Assembly: GCA_949289785.1 (NCBI GenBank)
Contig: CASEOW010000021.1
Span: 1-50,043 of the forward strand
DNA from: an uncultured Bacillota bacterium
Lineage (GTDB): Bacteria; Bacillota; Clostridia; Christensenellales; UBA1242
Direction of reading: 5' to 3'
DNA length: 50,043 bases
Positions 8,502-17,023 of this stretch are shown piece by piece (the first letter of the stretch is position 1; every line of letters starts with the position of its first letter). The notes below the pieces were generated by a model. It saw nothing but the letters and a program-made list of their open reading frames with translations. It was not told the origin of the DNA and did no database searches. A program made the translations under genes and the position numbers.

Positions 8502-9195
8502 ATAATGGTTTAAGTTTAGGTAAATTTTTATTTCTAGGATATTTCTTATTGGTATGCTTTATTTTTTTAATTATTATAACATTTCTTTCACTTTCTATTT
8601 CAGGAAGATAATATTTTTTAATATCTTCTAATTCGCCACCAAGAATATTAATTGCATTTTCTCCTTCAGTTAATTCTTCTTCTGAATTTTTACCTTTATA
8701 CATAATTATTTTACCACCAACCTTTACATAAGGTATCAAATATTCACTTAAAGTGTTAACTTTTGCTACTGCTCTAGATAATGATACATCAAAAGTTTCT
8801 CTATTATTTCCTATATCTTCTGCTCTAGAATGTAAGGTTTTGATTTTTTTTAATGATAGTAATTTAATTAGTTCATTTAAAAATTTTATTCTTTTTTCTA
8901 AACTATCAACAAGTAGTATATCTACATCATCTCTTAATATTTTTATTGGTATACCTGGAAATCCTGCACCTGTTCCTACATCTACGATTTTAGCATTATG
9001 TTTTATTTCATTTATTGGCAAAACACTATCAATAAAATGTTTTAAAATAACTTGTTCAAAATCAGTAATTGCAGTCAAATTAAATTTTTTATTTTCTTCA
9101 ATTAAAAAGTCATAATATTTTACAAATTTTTCAGCCTGCAAATCATTTATTTCAATGCTATATTTTGAAAATATTTCTTTAATCTTTTCTTTCAT
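8500..9195 (-). CDS. rsmG: 16S rRNA (guanine-N7) methyltransferase RsmG
   Basis: 231 residues. RsmG (GidB) methylates N7 of G527 in 16S rRNA using S-adenosylmethionine; its loss gives low-level streptomycin resistance. The SAM-binding motif I V-D-V-G-T-G-A-G-F-P-G-I-P lies at about 71-83, NLTAITD is at 39-45, SRAVA at about 141, and the C-terminus has the family ending T-N-K-K-Y-P-R with P-K and P-L after it. GGAT precedes the ATG. It follows xth in the same direction with a 33-base gap and ends the minus-strand series; in most relatives parA would come next, here a plus-strand block intervenes. Confidence 0.96.
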   Translation of the reverse strand: MKEKIKEIFSKYSIEINDLQAEKFVKYYDFLIEENKKFNLTAITDFEQVILKHFIDSVLPINEIKHNAKIVDVGTGAGFPGIPIKILRDDVDILLVDSLEKRIKFLNELIKLLSLKKIKTLHSRAEDIGNNRETFDVSLSRAVAKVNTLSEYLIPYVKVGGKIIMYKGKNSEEELTEGENAINILGGELEDIKKYYLPEIESERNVIIIKKIKHTNKKYPRNKNLPKLKPL

Positions 9196-9228
9196 GATAA
9201 TCCTTTTATTAATTTCAATTTAATTATT

Positions 9229-10035
9229 TCAAATTTCAAATTCTGCAATAACTGGAAGATGGTCACTATATGGTAAATCAATCATTTTACAATCTTTAAG
9301 TTTTAAATTATTTTTATAGTGAAATAATATGTAATCAATTCTATATTTCCAAAAATTTCTTGTATTAACCAAATTATTTGATTGCATAGCACTATAACTT
9401 CTCCATGAATATTCTACTTTATCTGGATTAATTTGCCTAAAGCAATCAATATAATCAAGTTCTAGAATGTCTGAAAATGCCTTTCTTTCCTGTGGCATAA
9501 ATACAGATTTATTTTTACACTGCACAGGATTTGTTAAATCTATTTCTTTATGCGCTATATTAAAGTCACCTACACAAATAACATTCATTTCTACTGATAA
9601 ATCTTTTAAATATTTTGTAAGAGCACTTAAATAATTCATCTTAAATTCTAGTCTTGAATTTCCATTTGGTATATAACTATTAACAACTGCTAAATCAAGA
9701 TCTTTAAATACTAAAGTAGTTGTTCTTCCTTCTTCGTCAGTCCAATATGGTTTCATATCTTTTTTTATAATATCAGGTTTTATTTTTGATAAAATTAAAG
9801 TTCCAGCATAACCAGCTTTGTTTGAACAATTATAAATTTTATAATATTGTTCAAACAAATTACTTTCAAATAAGTTTTGTTGATTATCATCATTTAATAA
9901 TTTTTTTGTTGTAATTTCATCTGCTCTTACTTCTTGAAAACAGTATATGTCACTATTAAAATCTAATAACCAATTTTTTAATCCTCTGGCAAAAGATGCG
10001 CGAATACCATTTATATTATAAGTTGTTATTTTCAT
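9229..10035 (-). CDS. xth: Exodeoxyribonuclease III / AP endonuclease
   Basis: 268-residue Mg-dependent endonuclease/exonuclease/phosphatase-fold enzyme that cuts at abasic sites in base-excision repair (ExoA/XthA type). Starts M-K-I-T-T-Y-N-I-N-G-I-R. Catalytic positions are present: metal ligand E35 in F-Q-E, Y121 in N-S-Y-I-P-N-G, D157 and N159 in G-D-F-N, and the D258-H259 pair in Y-S-D-H-L-P-V. Length is normal. It is inserted between mnmG and rsmG, which are usually adjacent, and keeps the same direction with short gaps on both sides (33 and 40 bases), suggesting co-transcription. Confidence 0.95.
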   Translation of the reverse strand: MKITTYNINGIRASFARGLKNWLLDFNSDIYCFQEVRADEITTKKLLNDDNQQNLFESNLFEQYYKIYNCSNKAGYAGTLILSKIKPDIIKKDMKPYWTDEEGRTTTLVFKDLDLAVVNSYIPNGNSRLEFKMNYLSALTKYLKDLSVEMNVICVGDFNIAHKEIDLTNPVQCKNKSVFMPQERKAFSDILELDYIDCFRQINPDKVEYSWRSYSAMQSNNLVNTRNFWKYRIDYILFHYKNNLKLKDCKMIDLPYSDHLPVIAEFEI

Positions 10036-10075
10036 ATTTAAATTCTCACAATTAAATTAAATATATAATTTTATT

Positions 10076-11932
10076 CTATTTAGTTTCGTTATGTTTTTTT
10101 ATTAATACACTTAATACTGCAATATCAGCAGGTGAAACACCTGATACTCTAGATGCTTGTCCTAAATTTAAAGGTTTTACACTTTCTAGTTTTTCTATAG
10201 CTTCTAGTCTAAGTCCATGATATTTTTTATAATCTAAATCTTTTGGTATTAAAATCTCTTCATTTTTCTTAAATTTTTCAATCTCTTCTTGTTGTTGTTT
10301 AAGATATCCTTCATATTTAACGATAATGTTCATTTCATTGATAATTTCATATGAAAAATTATCAAAAATATGAAACTTATTATTTATTTTAAAAGCATCA
10401 ATATTACTTCTTTTAAGCATATCTTTTACAGTTACACTTTCTTTAGGTAAATTTTCATTATTTTCAGCATAAAAATCTTTTAAAGTTTCTACTTTGTACT
10501 TTGTATCTAGCAAATTAAATATATCTTTTAAATCTTTCTTTTTCTTTAAAAATATTTTCCACCTTTTATCATCTACCAAACCAACTTTTCTGCCTATTTC
10601 AGTTAGTCTTAAGTCAGCATTATCCTGTCTTAAAAACAATCTATATTCAGCTCTGCTTGTCATCATTCTATAAGGTTCATTTGTTCCTTTAGTAACTATA
10701 TCATCAATTAGAACTCCTATATATCCATCACTTCTTTTTAAAACTATTTCATCTTTACCTTGAAGATATAAGCTTGCATTTATTCCAGCTATAATTCCTT
10801 GTGCAGCAGCTTCCTCATATCCAGATGTTCCGTTTATCTGTCCTGCGAAATATAAACCTTTAATGGATTTTAATTGCAAAGTAGGTAATAATTGAAGCGG
10901 GTCAATACAGTCATATTCTATTGCATAACTATCTCTCATAATTTCTGCATTTTCAAGACCTTTAATAGAATGAACCATTTGTTTTTGAATATCAGCTGGC
11001 ATTGAAGTAGAAAAACCTTGAATATAAATTTCATTTGTTTTTAATGATTCTGGTTCTAAAAATAATTGATGTCTTTCTTTATCAGCAAATCTAACTATTT
11101 TAGTTTCAATAGAAGGGCAGTATCTTGGTCCAACACCTTTTATAAGACCTGAAAATACTGGTGCTTTATCAAGATTATTTTTAATAATTTCATGAGTTTG
11201 TTCATTTGTATAACATAAATAACAAACAGATTTGTTTTTAAGTTTTTTTCTAGTAATAAATGAAAAATTTTGTATATTTTCTTCACCATATTGAATTTCC
11301 ATTTTACTAAAATCAATACTTCTTGAATTAATTCTTGCAGGTGTTCCAGTTTTAAATCTTAACAATTTTATACCTAAATTTTTAAGACTTTGAGAAAGAA
11401 GTTGACTATTACTGAAACCATTTGGTCCACAATCTTTAACATAATCGCCAATTATTATTTGACTTTTTAAATATACTCCTGTAGCAAAAACTATTGCTTT
11501 CGCACAATATTTTAAACCTACAGCTGTTTCAACAATTTTATTTTCACCATCAACGCTTATATTTATAGCTTCACCTTGTCTAAGAAAAAGATTTTTCTCA
11601 TTTTCAAGAGTTTTTTTCATTTCGTTATGATATTCTATTTTATCAGATTGAGCTCTTAAACTTTGAACAGCAGGTCCTTTACCAATATTAAGCATACGCA
11701 ATTGTATAAGCGTTTTATCAGCATTAATTCCCATTTGTCCGCCTAAAGCATCAATTTCACAAACTAATTGTCCTTTAGCAGTTCCTCCTATAGATGGATT
11801 ACACGCCAAAAAAGCAACAGCATCAAGACTGAGTGTCAATAGTAATGTTTTATTCCCTGTTCTAGCAAGTGCAAGAGCTGCTTCACAACCTGCATGACCT
11901 GCTCCTATAACAATAGCATCAAAATTTTCCAT
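10076..11932 (-). CDS. mnmG: tRNA uridine 5-carboxymethylaminomethyl modification enzyme MnmG
   Basis: 618-residue FAD enzyme (GidA) that works with MnmE to install the cmnm5 group on wobble U34 of tRNAs reading split codon boxes. The FAD-binding G-A-G-H-A-G-C-E is at 10-17, the reactive Cys44 lies in A-C-N-P-S-I-G-G, and a second family Cys lies in R-Y-C-P-S-I-E with the following K-I-V-R-F. The C-terminal helical domain that binds MnmE ends with A-S-R-V-S-G-V-S-P-A-D-I. Stop is TAG. The ribosome binding site AAGAAGG lies about 14 bases from the ATG, a little far. It follows mnmE after 76 bases in the same direction, the usual arrangement. Confidence 0.97.
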   Translation of the reverse strand: MENFDAIVIGAGHAGCEAALALARTGNKTLLLTLSLDAVAFLACNPSIGGTAKGQLVCEIDALGGQMGINADKTLIQLRMLNIGKGPAVQSLRAQSDKIEYHNEMKKTLENEKNLFLRQGEAINISVDGENKIVETAVGLKYCAKAIVFATGVYLKSQIIIGDYVKDCGPNGFSNSQLLSQSLKNLGIKLLRFKTGTPARINSRSIDFSKMEIQYGEENIQNFSFITRKKLKNKSVCYLCYTNEQTHEIIKNNLDKAPVFSGLIKGVGPRYCPSIETKIVRFADKERHQLFLEPESLKTNEIYIQGFSTSMPADIQKQMVHSIKGLENAEIMRDSYAIEYDCIDPLQLLPTLQLKSIKGLYFAGQINGTSGYEEAAAQGIIAGINASLYLQGKDEIVLKRSDGYIGVLIDDIVTKGTNEPYRMMTSRAEYRLFLRQDNADLRLTEIGRKVGLVDDKRWKIFLKKKKDLKDIFNLLDTKYKVETLKDFYAENNENLPKESVTVKDMLKRSNIDAFKINNKFHIFDNFSYEIINEMNIIVKYEGYLKQQQEEIEKFKKNEEILIPKDLDYKKYHGLRLEAIEKLESVKPLNLGQASRVSGVSPADIAVLSVLIKKHNETK

Positions 11933-12008
11933 ATAAATTACTTTTACCTTCTTTAAATTTTAAATATGATTTTGTAAATGAAAAATGAAAACGCGCATAT
12001 TATTTGCA

Positions 12009-13352
12009 TTATTTTCCAAGACAAAATTTTGAAAAAATTAAATCTATAATTCTTTCATTTTCAGTTTCACCTGTTATTTTTCCTAAACTATTCCAAAGCT
12101 TTTTTATAAGCATTGAAATAATATCCATACTTTGAGTTTCATTATTTAAAATAGAGCAAACAATTTCATAACTTTCTTTAAGGTTATTTTCTATTCTCTC
12201 ATTCAATATTATTACTTGTGAATAATCAATATCTTCATCTAAAACCATTTTATATATTTTATCTTTTATTAAATCTATATTTATTTCTTTTAATGCAGAT
12301 ATTTCAATTTCATTTTTTTGTTTTGGTATAATTCTTTCACAATCAATTTTATTAATTATAGTTATAACATTGTTTTTATCATTTAATAAATTTTCTATTT
12401 TTTCATCTTGTGCATTTTTTTCTCTAGCACCATCTATAACATGAAGTATTACATCAGCTTCATCTATTGAATTAATAGATTTATTTATACCAATCTTCTC
12501 TACTTCATCGTTACTTTCTCTGATTCCAGCAGTATCAATAAAATTCAACATTATACCTTTATAACTTACGCTTTCATCTAAAACATCTCTAGTAGTTCCA
12601 GCAATAGAAGTTACAATAGCCCTATCTCTACCAATAAGAGAATTTAATAAACTTGATTTTCCAACATTAGGACTTCCTACAATTACAACATTAATTCCAT
12701 TTTTTAAATATTTTGAACTTTCACATTCTTTTAAAAAGTTTTCTATATCGTTTTTAAAAACTTTTATATTATCAAATATCTTTTCTTTTACTTCATCTTC
12801 AAAATCTTCTTCTGGATAATCTAAAACTGCTTCTATTTCTGCTAGTTGCTCTGTTAATGAATTTTGCATTAACTTAATTTTATTTTTAAGTCGACCATCT
12901 GTCATATTAAGACTTGCTTTTAATTCTGCTTCACTTTCTGCATTAATTTCTCCAATTATGCTTTCAGCTTGGTCAAGACTTATTTTACCATTTTCAAAAG
13001 CTCTTTTTGAAAATTCACCATTTTCAGCTAATACAGCTCCATTACTTAATAAAATAGATAAAATTTTAGAAGTTAATATCGTTCCTCCATGAACTTGAAA
13101 TTCAACTAAATCTTCTCCAGTATAAGAATTTGGCGATTTGAAATAAACCATAAGACAATTTTCTTTTAAATTGTTTTCCAAATCAAATTTTCCAAAATAA
13201 AGCATGCGCGGTTGAATTTTGTTATAATCTAAATTTTTGCTTTTAAAGACTTTTTTTGCAATTTCTAGACTATTTTTTCCGCTCATTCGCACAATTGAAA
13301 TAGCTCCTCTGCCAAGAGGAGTAGATATAACAGCTATAGTTTTATTTTCCAT
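12009..13352 (-). CDS. mnmE: tRNA modification GTPase MnmE
   Basis: 447 residues (TrmE), partner of MnmG. Domains in order: N-terminal folate-binding dimerisation domain starting M-E-N-K-T-I-A-V-I-S-T-P-L-G-R-G (1-120), helical domain, inserted GTPase domain with G1 G-S-P-N-V-G-K-S-S at about 226-234, T-T-R-D, D-T-A-G at about 274 and N-K-I-D, and the C-terminal C-L-G-K box whose Cys is conserved. The start is fixed by homology, yet no Shine-Dalgarno is present: the six bases between the TATAAT at 13359-13364 and the ATG are ACCCCT, so transcription should begin at or next to the start codon. It follows the khpB terminator and so has its own promoter. Confidence 0.97.
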   Translation of the reverse strand: MENKTIAVISTPLGRGAISIVRMSGKNSLEIAKKVFKSKNLDYNKIQPRMLYFGKFDLENNLKENCLMVYFKSPNSYTGEDLVEFQVHGGTILTSKILSILLSNGAVLAENGEFSKRAFENGKISLDQAESIIGEINAESEAELKASLNMTDGRLKNKIKLMQNSLTEQLAEIEAVLDYPEEDFEDEVKEKIFDNIKVFKNDIENFLKECESSKYLKNGINVVIVGSPNVGKSSLLNSLIGRDRAIVTSIAGTTRDVLDESVSYKGIMLNFIDTAGIRESNDEVEKIGINKSINSIDEADVILHVIDGAREKNAQDEKIENLLNDKNNVITIINKIDCERIIPKQKNEIEISALKEINIDLIKDKIYKMVLDEDIDYSQVIILNERIENNLKESYEIVCSILNNETQSMDIISMLIKKLWNSLGKITGETENERIIDLIFSKFCLGK

Positions 13353-13358
13353 AGGGGT

Positions 13359-13364
13359 ATTATA
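13359..13364 (-). promoter_or_regulatory. Extended -10 promoter of mnmE (leaderless)
   Basis: TGATATAAT on the minus strand gives an extended -10 (TG one base before TATAAT). The -35 region is poor. The -10 box ends 6 bases before the mnmE ATG, so the expected start point coincides with the start codon. Confidence 0.65.
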
Positions 13365-13400
13365 TCACAATTTTTAAAATTTTAAAAGCATGATTAATAA

Positions 13401-13434
13401 AAAAAATATATGGTTTTTATTCCATATATTTTTT
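13401..13434 (-). terminator. Terminator after khpB
   Basis: Perfect 13-bp hairpin, arms 13401-13413 and 13422-13434, 8-base loop, followed on the minus strand by a T-rich run. It lies 10 bases after the khpB stop and separates the rpmH-khpB operon from mnmE. Confidence 0.85.
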
Positions 13435-13444
13435 ATTTCATTCT

Positions 13445-14281
13445 TTAATCATTGTCTTTAGGAAAAACAATTACATATCTTTTAGGTTCAGTTCCTTTAC
13501 TTAATGTTGTAACTCTATCATCATTTTGTAAAGCAGTATGAATAATTCTTCTATCACTAGGATTCATAGGGTCTAATTTATAATATCTACCACTTTTAGC
13601 AACTTTATTTGCAACTCTATATGCAAGTTCGGTTAAACTCTCAACTCTCTTTTCTCTGAAACCACCAATATCTAAAAGAATTTTTTTATTACTGTTACAA
13701 ATAGCATTTACAAGTCTTGATATTGCATAAAAACTCTCGCCTCTATGTCCAATCAAATCTCCAAGTTCTTCGCCTTTAACAATATAAGTTATATATTTTT
13801 CATCTTCTTTTATTTCAATTTCTACTGTTTTTCCAGCCTTTTCAAAAAATCCTTTTAAAAATTCTAAAGCATCAATATTCTTTTCCACTCTTTTTTCAAA
13901 AGATTTTACTTCATTTTTTAAAGATTCATTATCTTCAATTATATTTGTATCTATATCTTCTTTATTTGTATTGATATTTTCTACATTTTCTTTAATTTCT
14001 TGTTTTTGTTCTATATCTTTATTTTGTGAAATATTCTCTGATGGAATATTTTTTTCTATATTTGTTTCAGTTTGTCTTTTTTCTTCATTTCTTTTTTCTT
14101 CTCTCTTCTTGTATTTTTCAATAGCATCATCAGAAATGGTTACTAAAACTTTAGCTTTTTTAAAAAGACCACCTTCATTTAATATTTTTATATCAACATC
14201 ATCTCTAGATGCTTTAAGTTCTAAAAGTGCATTTTCTATCGCTTTTTCGATAGTTTTACCGATTCCTTCTGCAGAAAACAT
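13445..14281 (-). CDS. khpB: RNA-binding protein KhpB (Jag/EloR)
   Basis: 278 residues. KhpB/Jag binds many transcripts and affects cell elongation and division in Gram-positives. Domains: Jag-N (F-S-A-E-G-I-G-K-T-I-E-K-A, residues 2-50), a long acidic Lys/Glu/Asn linker (about 60-130), a KH domain with G-E-L-G-D-L-I-G-H-R-G-E (about 165-176) and a C-terminal R3H domain with R-R-I-I-H-T-A-L. The start at 14281 is preferred over an ATG seven codons upstream: AAGGAG lies 7 bases before it and the family begins at this position. Downstream of yidC in the usual order. The low-complexity linker is longer than in some relatives. Confidence 0.93.
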   Translation of the reverse strand: MFSAEGIGKTIEKAIENALLELKASRDDVDIKILNEGGLFKKAKVLVTISDDAIEKYKKREEKRNEEKRQTETNIEKNIPSENISQNKDIEQKQEIKENVENINTNKEDIDTNIIEDNESLKNEVKSFEKRVEKNIDALEFLKGFFEKAGKTVEIEIKEDEKYITYIVKGEELGDLIGHRGESFYAISRLVNAICNSNKKILLDIGGFREKRVESLTELAYRVANKVAKSGRYYKLDPMNPSDRRIIHTALQNDDRVTTLSKGTEPKRYVIVFPKDND

Positions 14282-14309
14282 AAATTTTCTCCTTTTAAAC
14301 ATTTGAAAT

Positions 14310-15764
14310 TTAAAATTTTCTTGTATATTCTACAACAACTTCTTGTTGTTTTTTCTTTTCTTTCTTATCTAAAATTTTATCTAATATTAAATTTTGAATA
14401 GGATTTAATAATGATGCAATTATTTGTCCTGTAAGCATATAAATTGCAAAAACACTATTATAAAATAAGGCGAACAATCCTAATAATACTGGAATTACAA
14501 CTTGCATCCATTTTCCAACATTATTATTAAAAACAGGTTTTCCTTCTTTTTTTGCTTTTCTTTTTGAATATAAGTTATTTAATAATATACTAGCAACAGA
14601 TACAAGAACTATTAATAACGGAAGAATATAATATCCATTTGCTCTCCCTTTAGTTTCTTTTAAATCAATCATGAATGAATTATAAATTTCTTCTTCACCA
14701 TCAGTAGCATATTTTCCTAAATAGCTTTTTAATGAATTATAACTCAATATTGATTGAGAAGAAGGTGAGTCTGCAATCCAAATATTTTCTATCCACAAAA
14801 AACTGTCTTTTGTTTTTTCATATTCATTATATATTTCAGCCATAGCAACATTTTGAATTGCATCTGAAAGATATAATTTATTATAAACAGGTTGTCCATT
14901 TTCATCAACAACTTGATTTCCATTTTCGTCAATAGCAGGACTTGAAGTCAAAATAATTTCTTTACTTCCTTCTTCTTCACCTTCATTGTAGGTTGGAAAA
15001 ATTCTATTTATAATTTTTAAAATATTTTCGTTTGCAGTTACAACAACTTCAGTTTCTTCTCCATCTACCATTTCTGTTTCTTTTGAAGAAAAATCTAATA
15101 TATATTCTTGTTTTTCAATTATTTTATATTTATTTTCACCTTCAATAATTATATTATCAGTATCTTCTGTTTCTACTTTTTGAGTTAAATAAATATAAGT
15201 TTTTCCATCTTCTTCATTTCTTATAATAAAATTTAAATTTTGATAGTTTTTAAAAATTTCATTTTTTTCGTAATCTTGCTGATAAATTGAATTAAAATAT
15301 TTATCTACCACATTTAAGCAATTTGCATAAGTCGTTTTTAAATTGTCATAATTTGCACTTATCTTATATGAACTCATTGTATTAAGTCCTGCAAATAAAG
15401 TAAAAAATATGACCATATTAAAAATCATTACGATTAAAGTTATAAAACATCCTACATAATAGGATCTATCCATATACTTCCTGCTGAGTTCATTTTGTTT
15501 TTGTGATAAAAGTTGTGGTGAATTTGCATATTTAACTTTTAATTTTTCTAATTCTGGTTGCATTTTTTGTTGCATTATAGTCATTTTTCTCTGACTATAT
15601 TTGCCAAATGTATCAAAAACTGACCAAATAATTCTTAAAACTACAGTTAAAAATATAATTGCTAAAACATAATTATTAGTTACAGCTTCAAAAGCTTTTA
15701 TAATTATTATCCAAAAACTATTACTAGGCTCGCTAACAGAAAGTAAAGCGCTTAAAATAGCCAT
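14310..15764 (-). CDS. yidC: Membrane protein insertase YidC with large extracytoplasmic insert
   Basis: 484-residue YidC/Oxa1/Alb3 insertase, which folds proteins into the membrane alone or with SecYEG. The conserved groove arginine is R44 in the segment 32-50; a cytoplasmic helical hairpin follows (about 54-98, Q- and K-rich), then a membrane segment 102-125. From about 126 to 372 there is a hydrophilic, acidic, Tyr/Asn-rich stretch of about 245 residues on the outside, where Gram-positive homologues usually have a few tens. The last segments (about 373-395 and 420-450) and a Lys-rich cytoplasmic tail finish the protein. No lipobox at the N-terminus, unlike many Firmicutes YidC lipoproteins. 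The start overlaps the yidD end by 13 bases. Family assignment is firm; the role of the insert is unknown. Confidence 0.95.
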   Translation of the reverse strand: MAILSALLSVSEPSNSFWIIIIKAFEAVTNNYVLAIIFLTVVLRIIWSVFDTFGKYSQRKMTIMQQKMQPELEKLKVKYANSPQLLSQKQNELSRKYMDRSYYVGCFITLIVMIFNMVIFFTLFAGLNTMSSYKISANYDNLKTTYANCLNVVDKYFNSIYQQDYEKNEIFKNYQNLNFIIRNEEDGKTYIYLTQKVETEDTDNIIIEGENKYKIIEKQEYILDFSSKETEMVDGEETEVVVTANENILKIINRIFPTYNEGEEEGSKEIILTSSPAIDENGNQVVDENGQPVYNKLYLSDAIQNVAMAEIYNEYEKTKDSFLWIENIWIADSPSSQSILSYNSLKSYLGKYATDGEEEIYNSFMIDLKETKGRANGYYILPLLIVLVSVASILLNNLYSKRKAKKEGKPVFNNNVGKWMQVVIPVLLGLFALFYNSVFAIYMLTGQIIASLLNPIQNLILDKILDKKEKKKQQEVVVEYTRKF

Positions 15765-16015
15765 TTACAATCTCCTTTAATATTAATAAGAAGCGGGTCA
15801 AAACCATATTTTTTAGAAAATGGTGTACATTTAAAAATTCGTTTAACACCTAAATAAAATCCTTTAAATATTCCAAATTGATCTATTGCTTGTAAAAAAT
15901 ATGAAGAGCATGTAGGATAAAATTTACAACTATGTGGAATTAAAGGGGAAATACAATATTTAAAAAAATAAACAGGAAGTTTAATAATAAATTTAAATGT
16001 CTTTTTTATCATCAT
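15752..16015 (-). CDS. yidD: Membrane protein insertion efficiency factor YidD
   Basis: 87 residues. YidD is a small membrane-associated protein that assists YidC. Diagnostic: Y-C-I-S-P-L-I-P-H-S-C-K-F-Y-P-T-C-S-S-Y (about 20-39) and the Cys in R-I-F-K-C-T-P-F; the three Cys positions of the family are kept. The N-terminus is basic and hydrophobic, suiting an amphipathic anchor. It overlaps rnpA by 23 bases and yidC by 13, so the three are tightly coupled. Confidence 0.95.
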   Translation of the reverse strand: MMIKKTFKFIIKLPVYFFKYCISPLIPHSCKFYPTCSSYFLQAIDQFGIFKGFYLGVKRIFKCTPFSKKYGFDPLLINIKGDCKWLF

Positions 16016-16370
16016 ATTTTACTTTTTCAAAGAGTTTGATAAGTTGACTTTCTATTTCTTTATACTCAAGACTGGTTGCATTATTTTTAGCCTGTAAAAC
16101 ATAATTATAATTATTTTTAGGTAATTTATTTAGTCTTACAATTTCTTTCATTCTTCTTTTAAGAAGATTTCTTTTATTGGCCTTACCTTCTTTTTTAGAA
16201 ACAGAGTAACCAATCTTATAATTTTTATATTTACTCTTAATAATAAAAAGGTTAAAATTTTTTATTGAAAATCTTTCACCTTTTCTAAAAATATAATTAA
16301 ACTGTCTGTTTTTTTTTAATCTATGGTCTTGCCTTTCTTTAGTATTAAGCTGACAATTTTTTTCTTCCAC
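15993..16370 (-). CDS. rnpA: Ribonuclease P protein component
   Basis: 125 residues. The protein subunit binds RNase P RNA and pre-tRNA leader. [16 protein letters not shown] (16-31) opens the domain and [17 protein letters not shown] carries the RNR signature. The only usable start before the conserved region is a GTG at 16370 that lies inside rpmH, so the two genes overlap by 26 bases in different frames. The extra N-terminal 15 residues have no family motif. The start is uncertain, the identity is not. Confidence 0.94.
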   Translation of the reverse strand: MEEKNCQLNTKERQDHRLKKNRQFNYIFRKGERFSIKNFNLFIIKSKYKNYKIGYSVSKKEGKANKRNLLKRRMKEIVRLNKLPKNNYNYVLQAKNNATSLEYKEIESQLIKLFEKVKYDDKKDI

Positions 16371-16479
16371 GATTTCTTCTTCTTTTTAAAACATTTCTTC
16401 CGCCATTAGTTCTCATTCTTTCTCTAAAACCATGAACTTTACTTCTTTGTCTTTTCTTTGGCTGATAAGTTCTTTTCAT
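16345..16479 (-). CDS. rpmH: 50S ribosomal protein L34 (bL34)
   Basis: 44 residues, highly basic, reading [19 protein letters not shown] and ending K-K-L-S-A, the standard bL34 start and end. A full-strength AAAGGAGG ribosome binding site lies 5 bases before the ATG and a consensus promoter (TTGACA, 17 bp, TATAAT) lies 32 bases upstream. First gene of the rpmH-rnpA-yidD-yidC-khpB operon; its 3' end overlaps rnpA. Confidence 0.97.
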   Translation of the reverse strand: MKRTYQPKKRQRSKVHGFRERMRTNGGRNVLKRRRNRGRKKLSA

Positions 16480-16510
16480 GTTTGCCTCCTTTTTTTGATG
16501 TAACTACTTT

Positions 16511-16539
16511 ATTATAAAAAAATAAAATCGTTTTGTCAA
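16511..16539 (-). promoter_or_regulatory. Consensus promoter of the rpmH operon
   Basis: On the minus strand, TTGACA (16534-16539), 17-bp spacer, TATAAT (16511-16516): a perfect housekeeping-sigma promoter, as expected for a ribosomal protein operon. Confidence 0.92.
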
Positions 16540-16673
16540 TTGTAATAGTTTATTTTATTTATATAAAATAATAAATAGGTATATAAATTTTCGAATTTTA
16601 GCAGATTTTAAAATAAAATTTAAATTTAGTAACATAACAAAAATTTTTATAATAAGTAATTATAGAGGTTTTA

Positions 16674-16982
16674 ATGGAATTTAAAAATATATTAGAAGAA
16701 TTAAAATGTGTTTTTTATGATAATCAAAAAATATTAAACTTTATAGATAATAAAAATTATTCTAATCTTTATTTTTCTTTAGTGGATGAATTTGAAAGAA
16801 GTAAAGCAATATCTAACGAAGAAGTTATAGAAAAACTAAGATTAAAAGACATTGAAGCTATACATTCTTTTAAAAGAGATGTTAATCTTTTATATGATAA
16901 AGCAGAAAAAAACATAAGAATACAAAAAGTTTGCAAACAATATATTTATTATTTTGAAAATGAATTTGTAAATGAAAGATAA
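16674..16982 (+). CDS. Small protein of unknown function
   Basis: 102 residues, charged, no signal or membrane segment, predicted almost wholly helical (E-E-V-I-E-K-L-R-L-K-D-I-E-A-I-H-S-F-K-R in the centre). I recognise no family. TATAAT at 16648-16653 and an AGAGG site about 5 bases before the ATG support expression, and a strong hairpin follows the stop. Runs opposite to its neighbours rpmH and dut, and is convergent with dut. Confidence 0.65.
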   Translation: MEFKNILEELKCVFYDNQKILNFIDNKNYSNLYFSLVDEFERSKAISNEEVIEKLRLKDIEAIHSFKRDVNLLYDKAEKNIRIQKVCKQYIYYFENEFVNER

Positions 16983-16985
16983 AAA

Positions 16986-17018
16986 AAAATAAGAAAGTTT
17001 TTTTTACTTTCTTATTTT
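16986..17018. terminator. Bidirectional terminator
   Basis: Perfect 13-bp arms 16986-16998 and 17006-17018 with a T7 loop, flanked by A and T runs; serves the small unknown gene and dut, which converge here. Confidence 0.85.
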
Positions 17019-17023
17019 AAATT

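Noticed and set aside
8753..9115. 120-residue open frame on the plus strand
   Set aside because: Antisense to rsmG, which has full family motifs; composition is that of a shadow frame.
13971..14306. 111-residue hydrophobic open frame on the plus strand
   Set aside because: Antisense to the Lys/Glu-rich linker of khpB; complement of such codons yields Phe/Ser/Leu runs.
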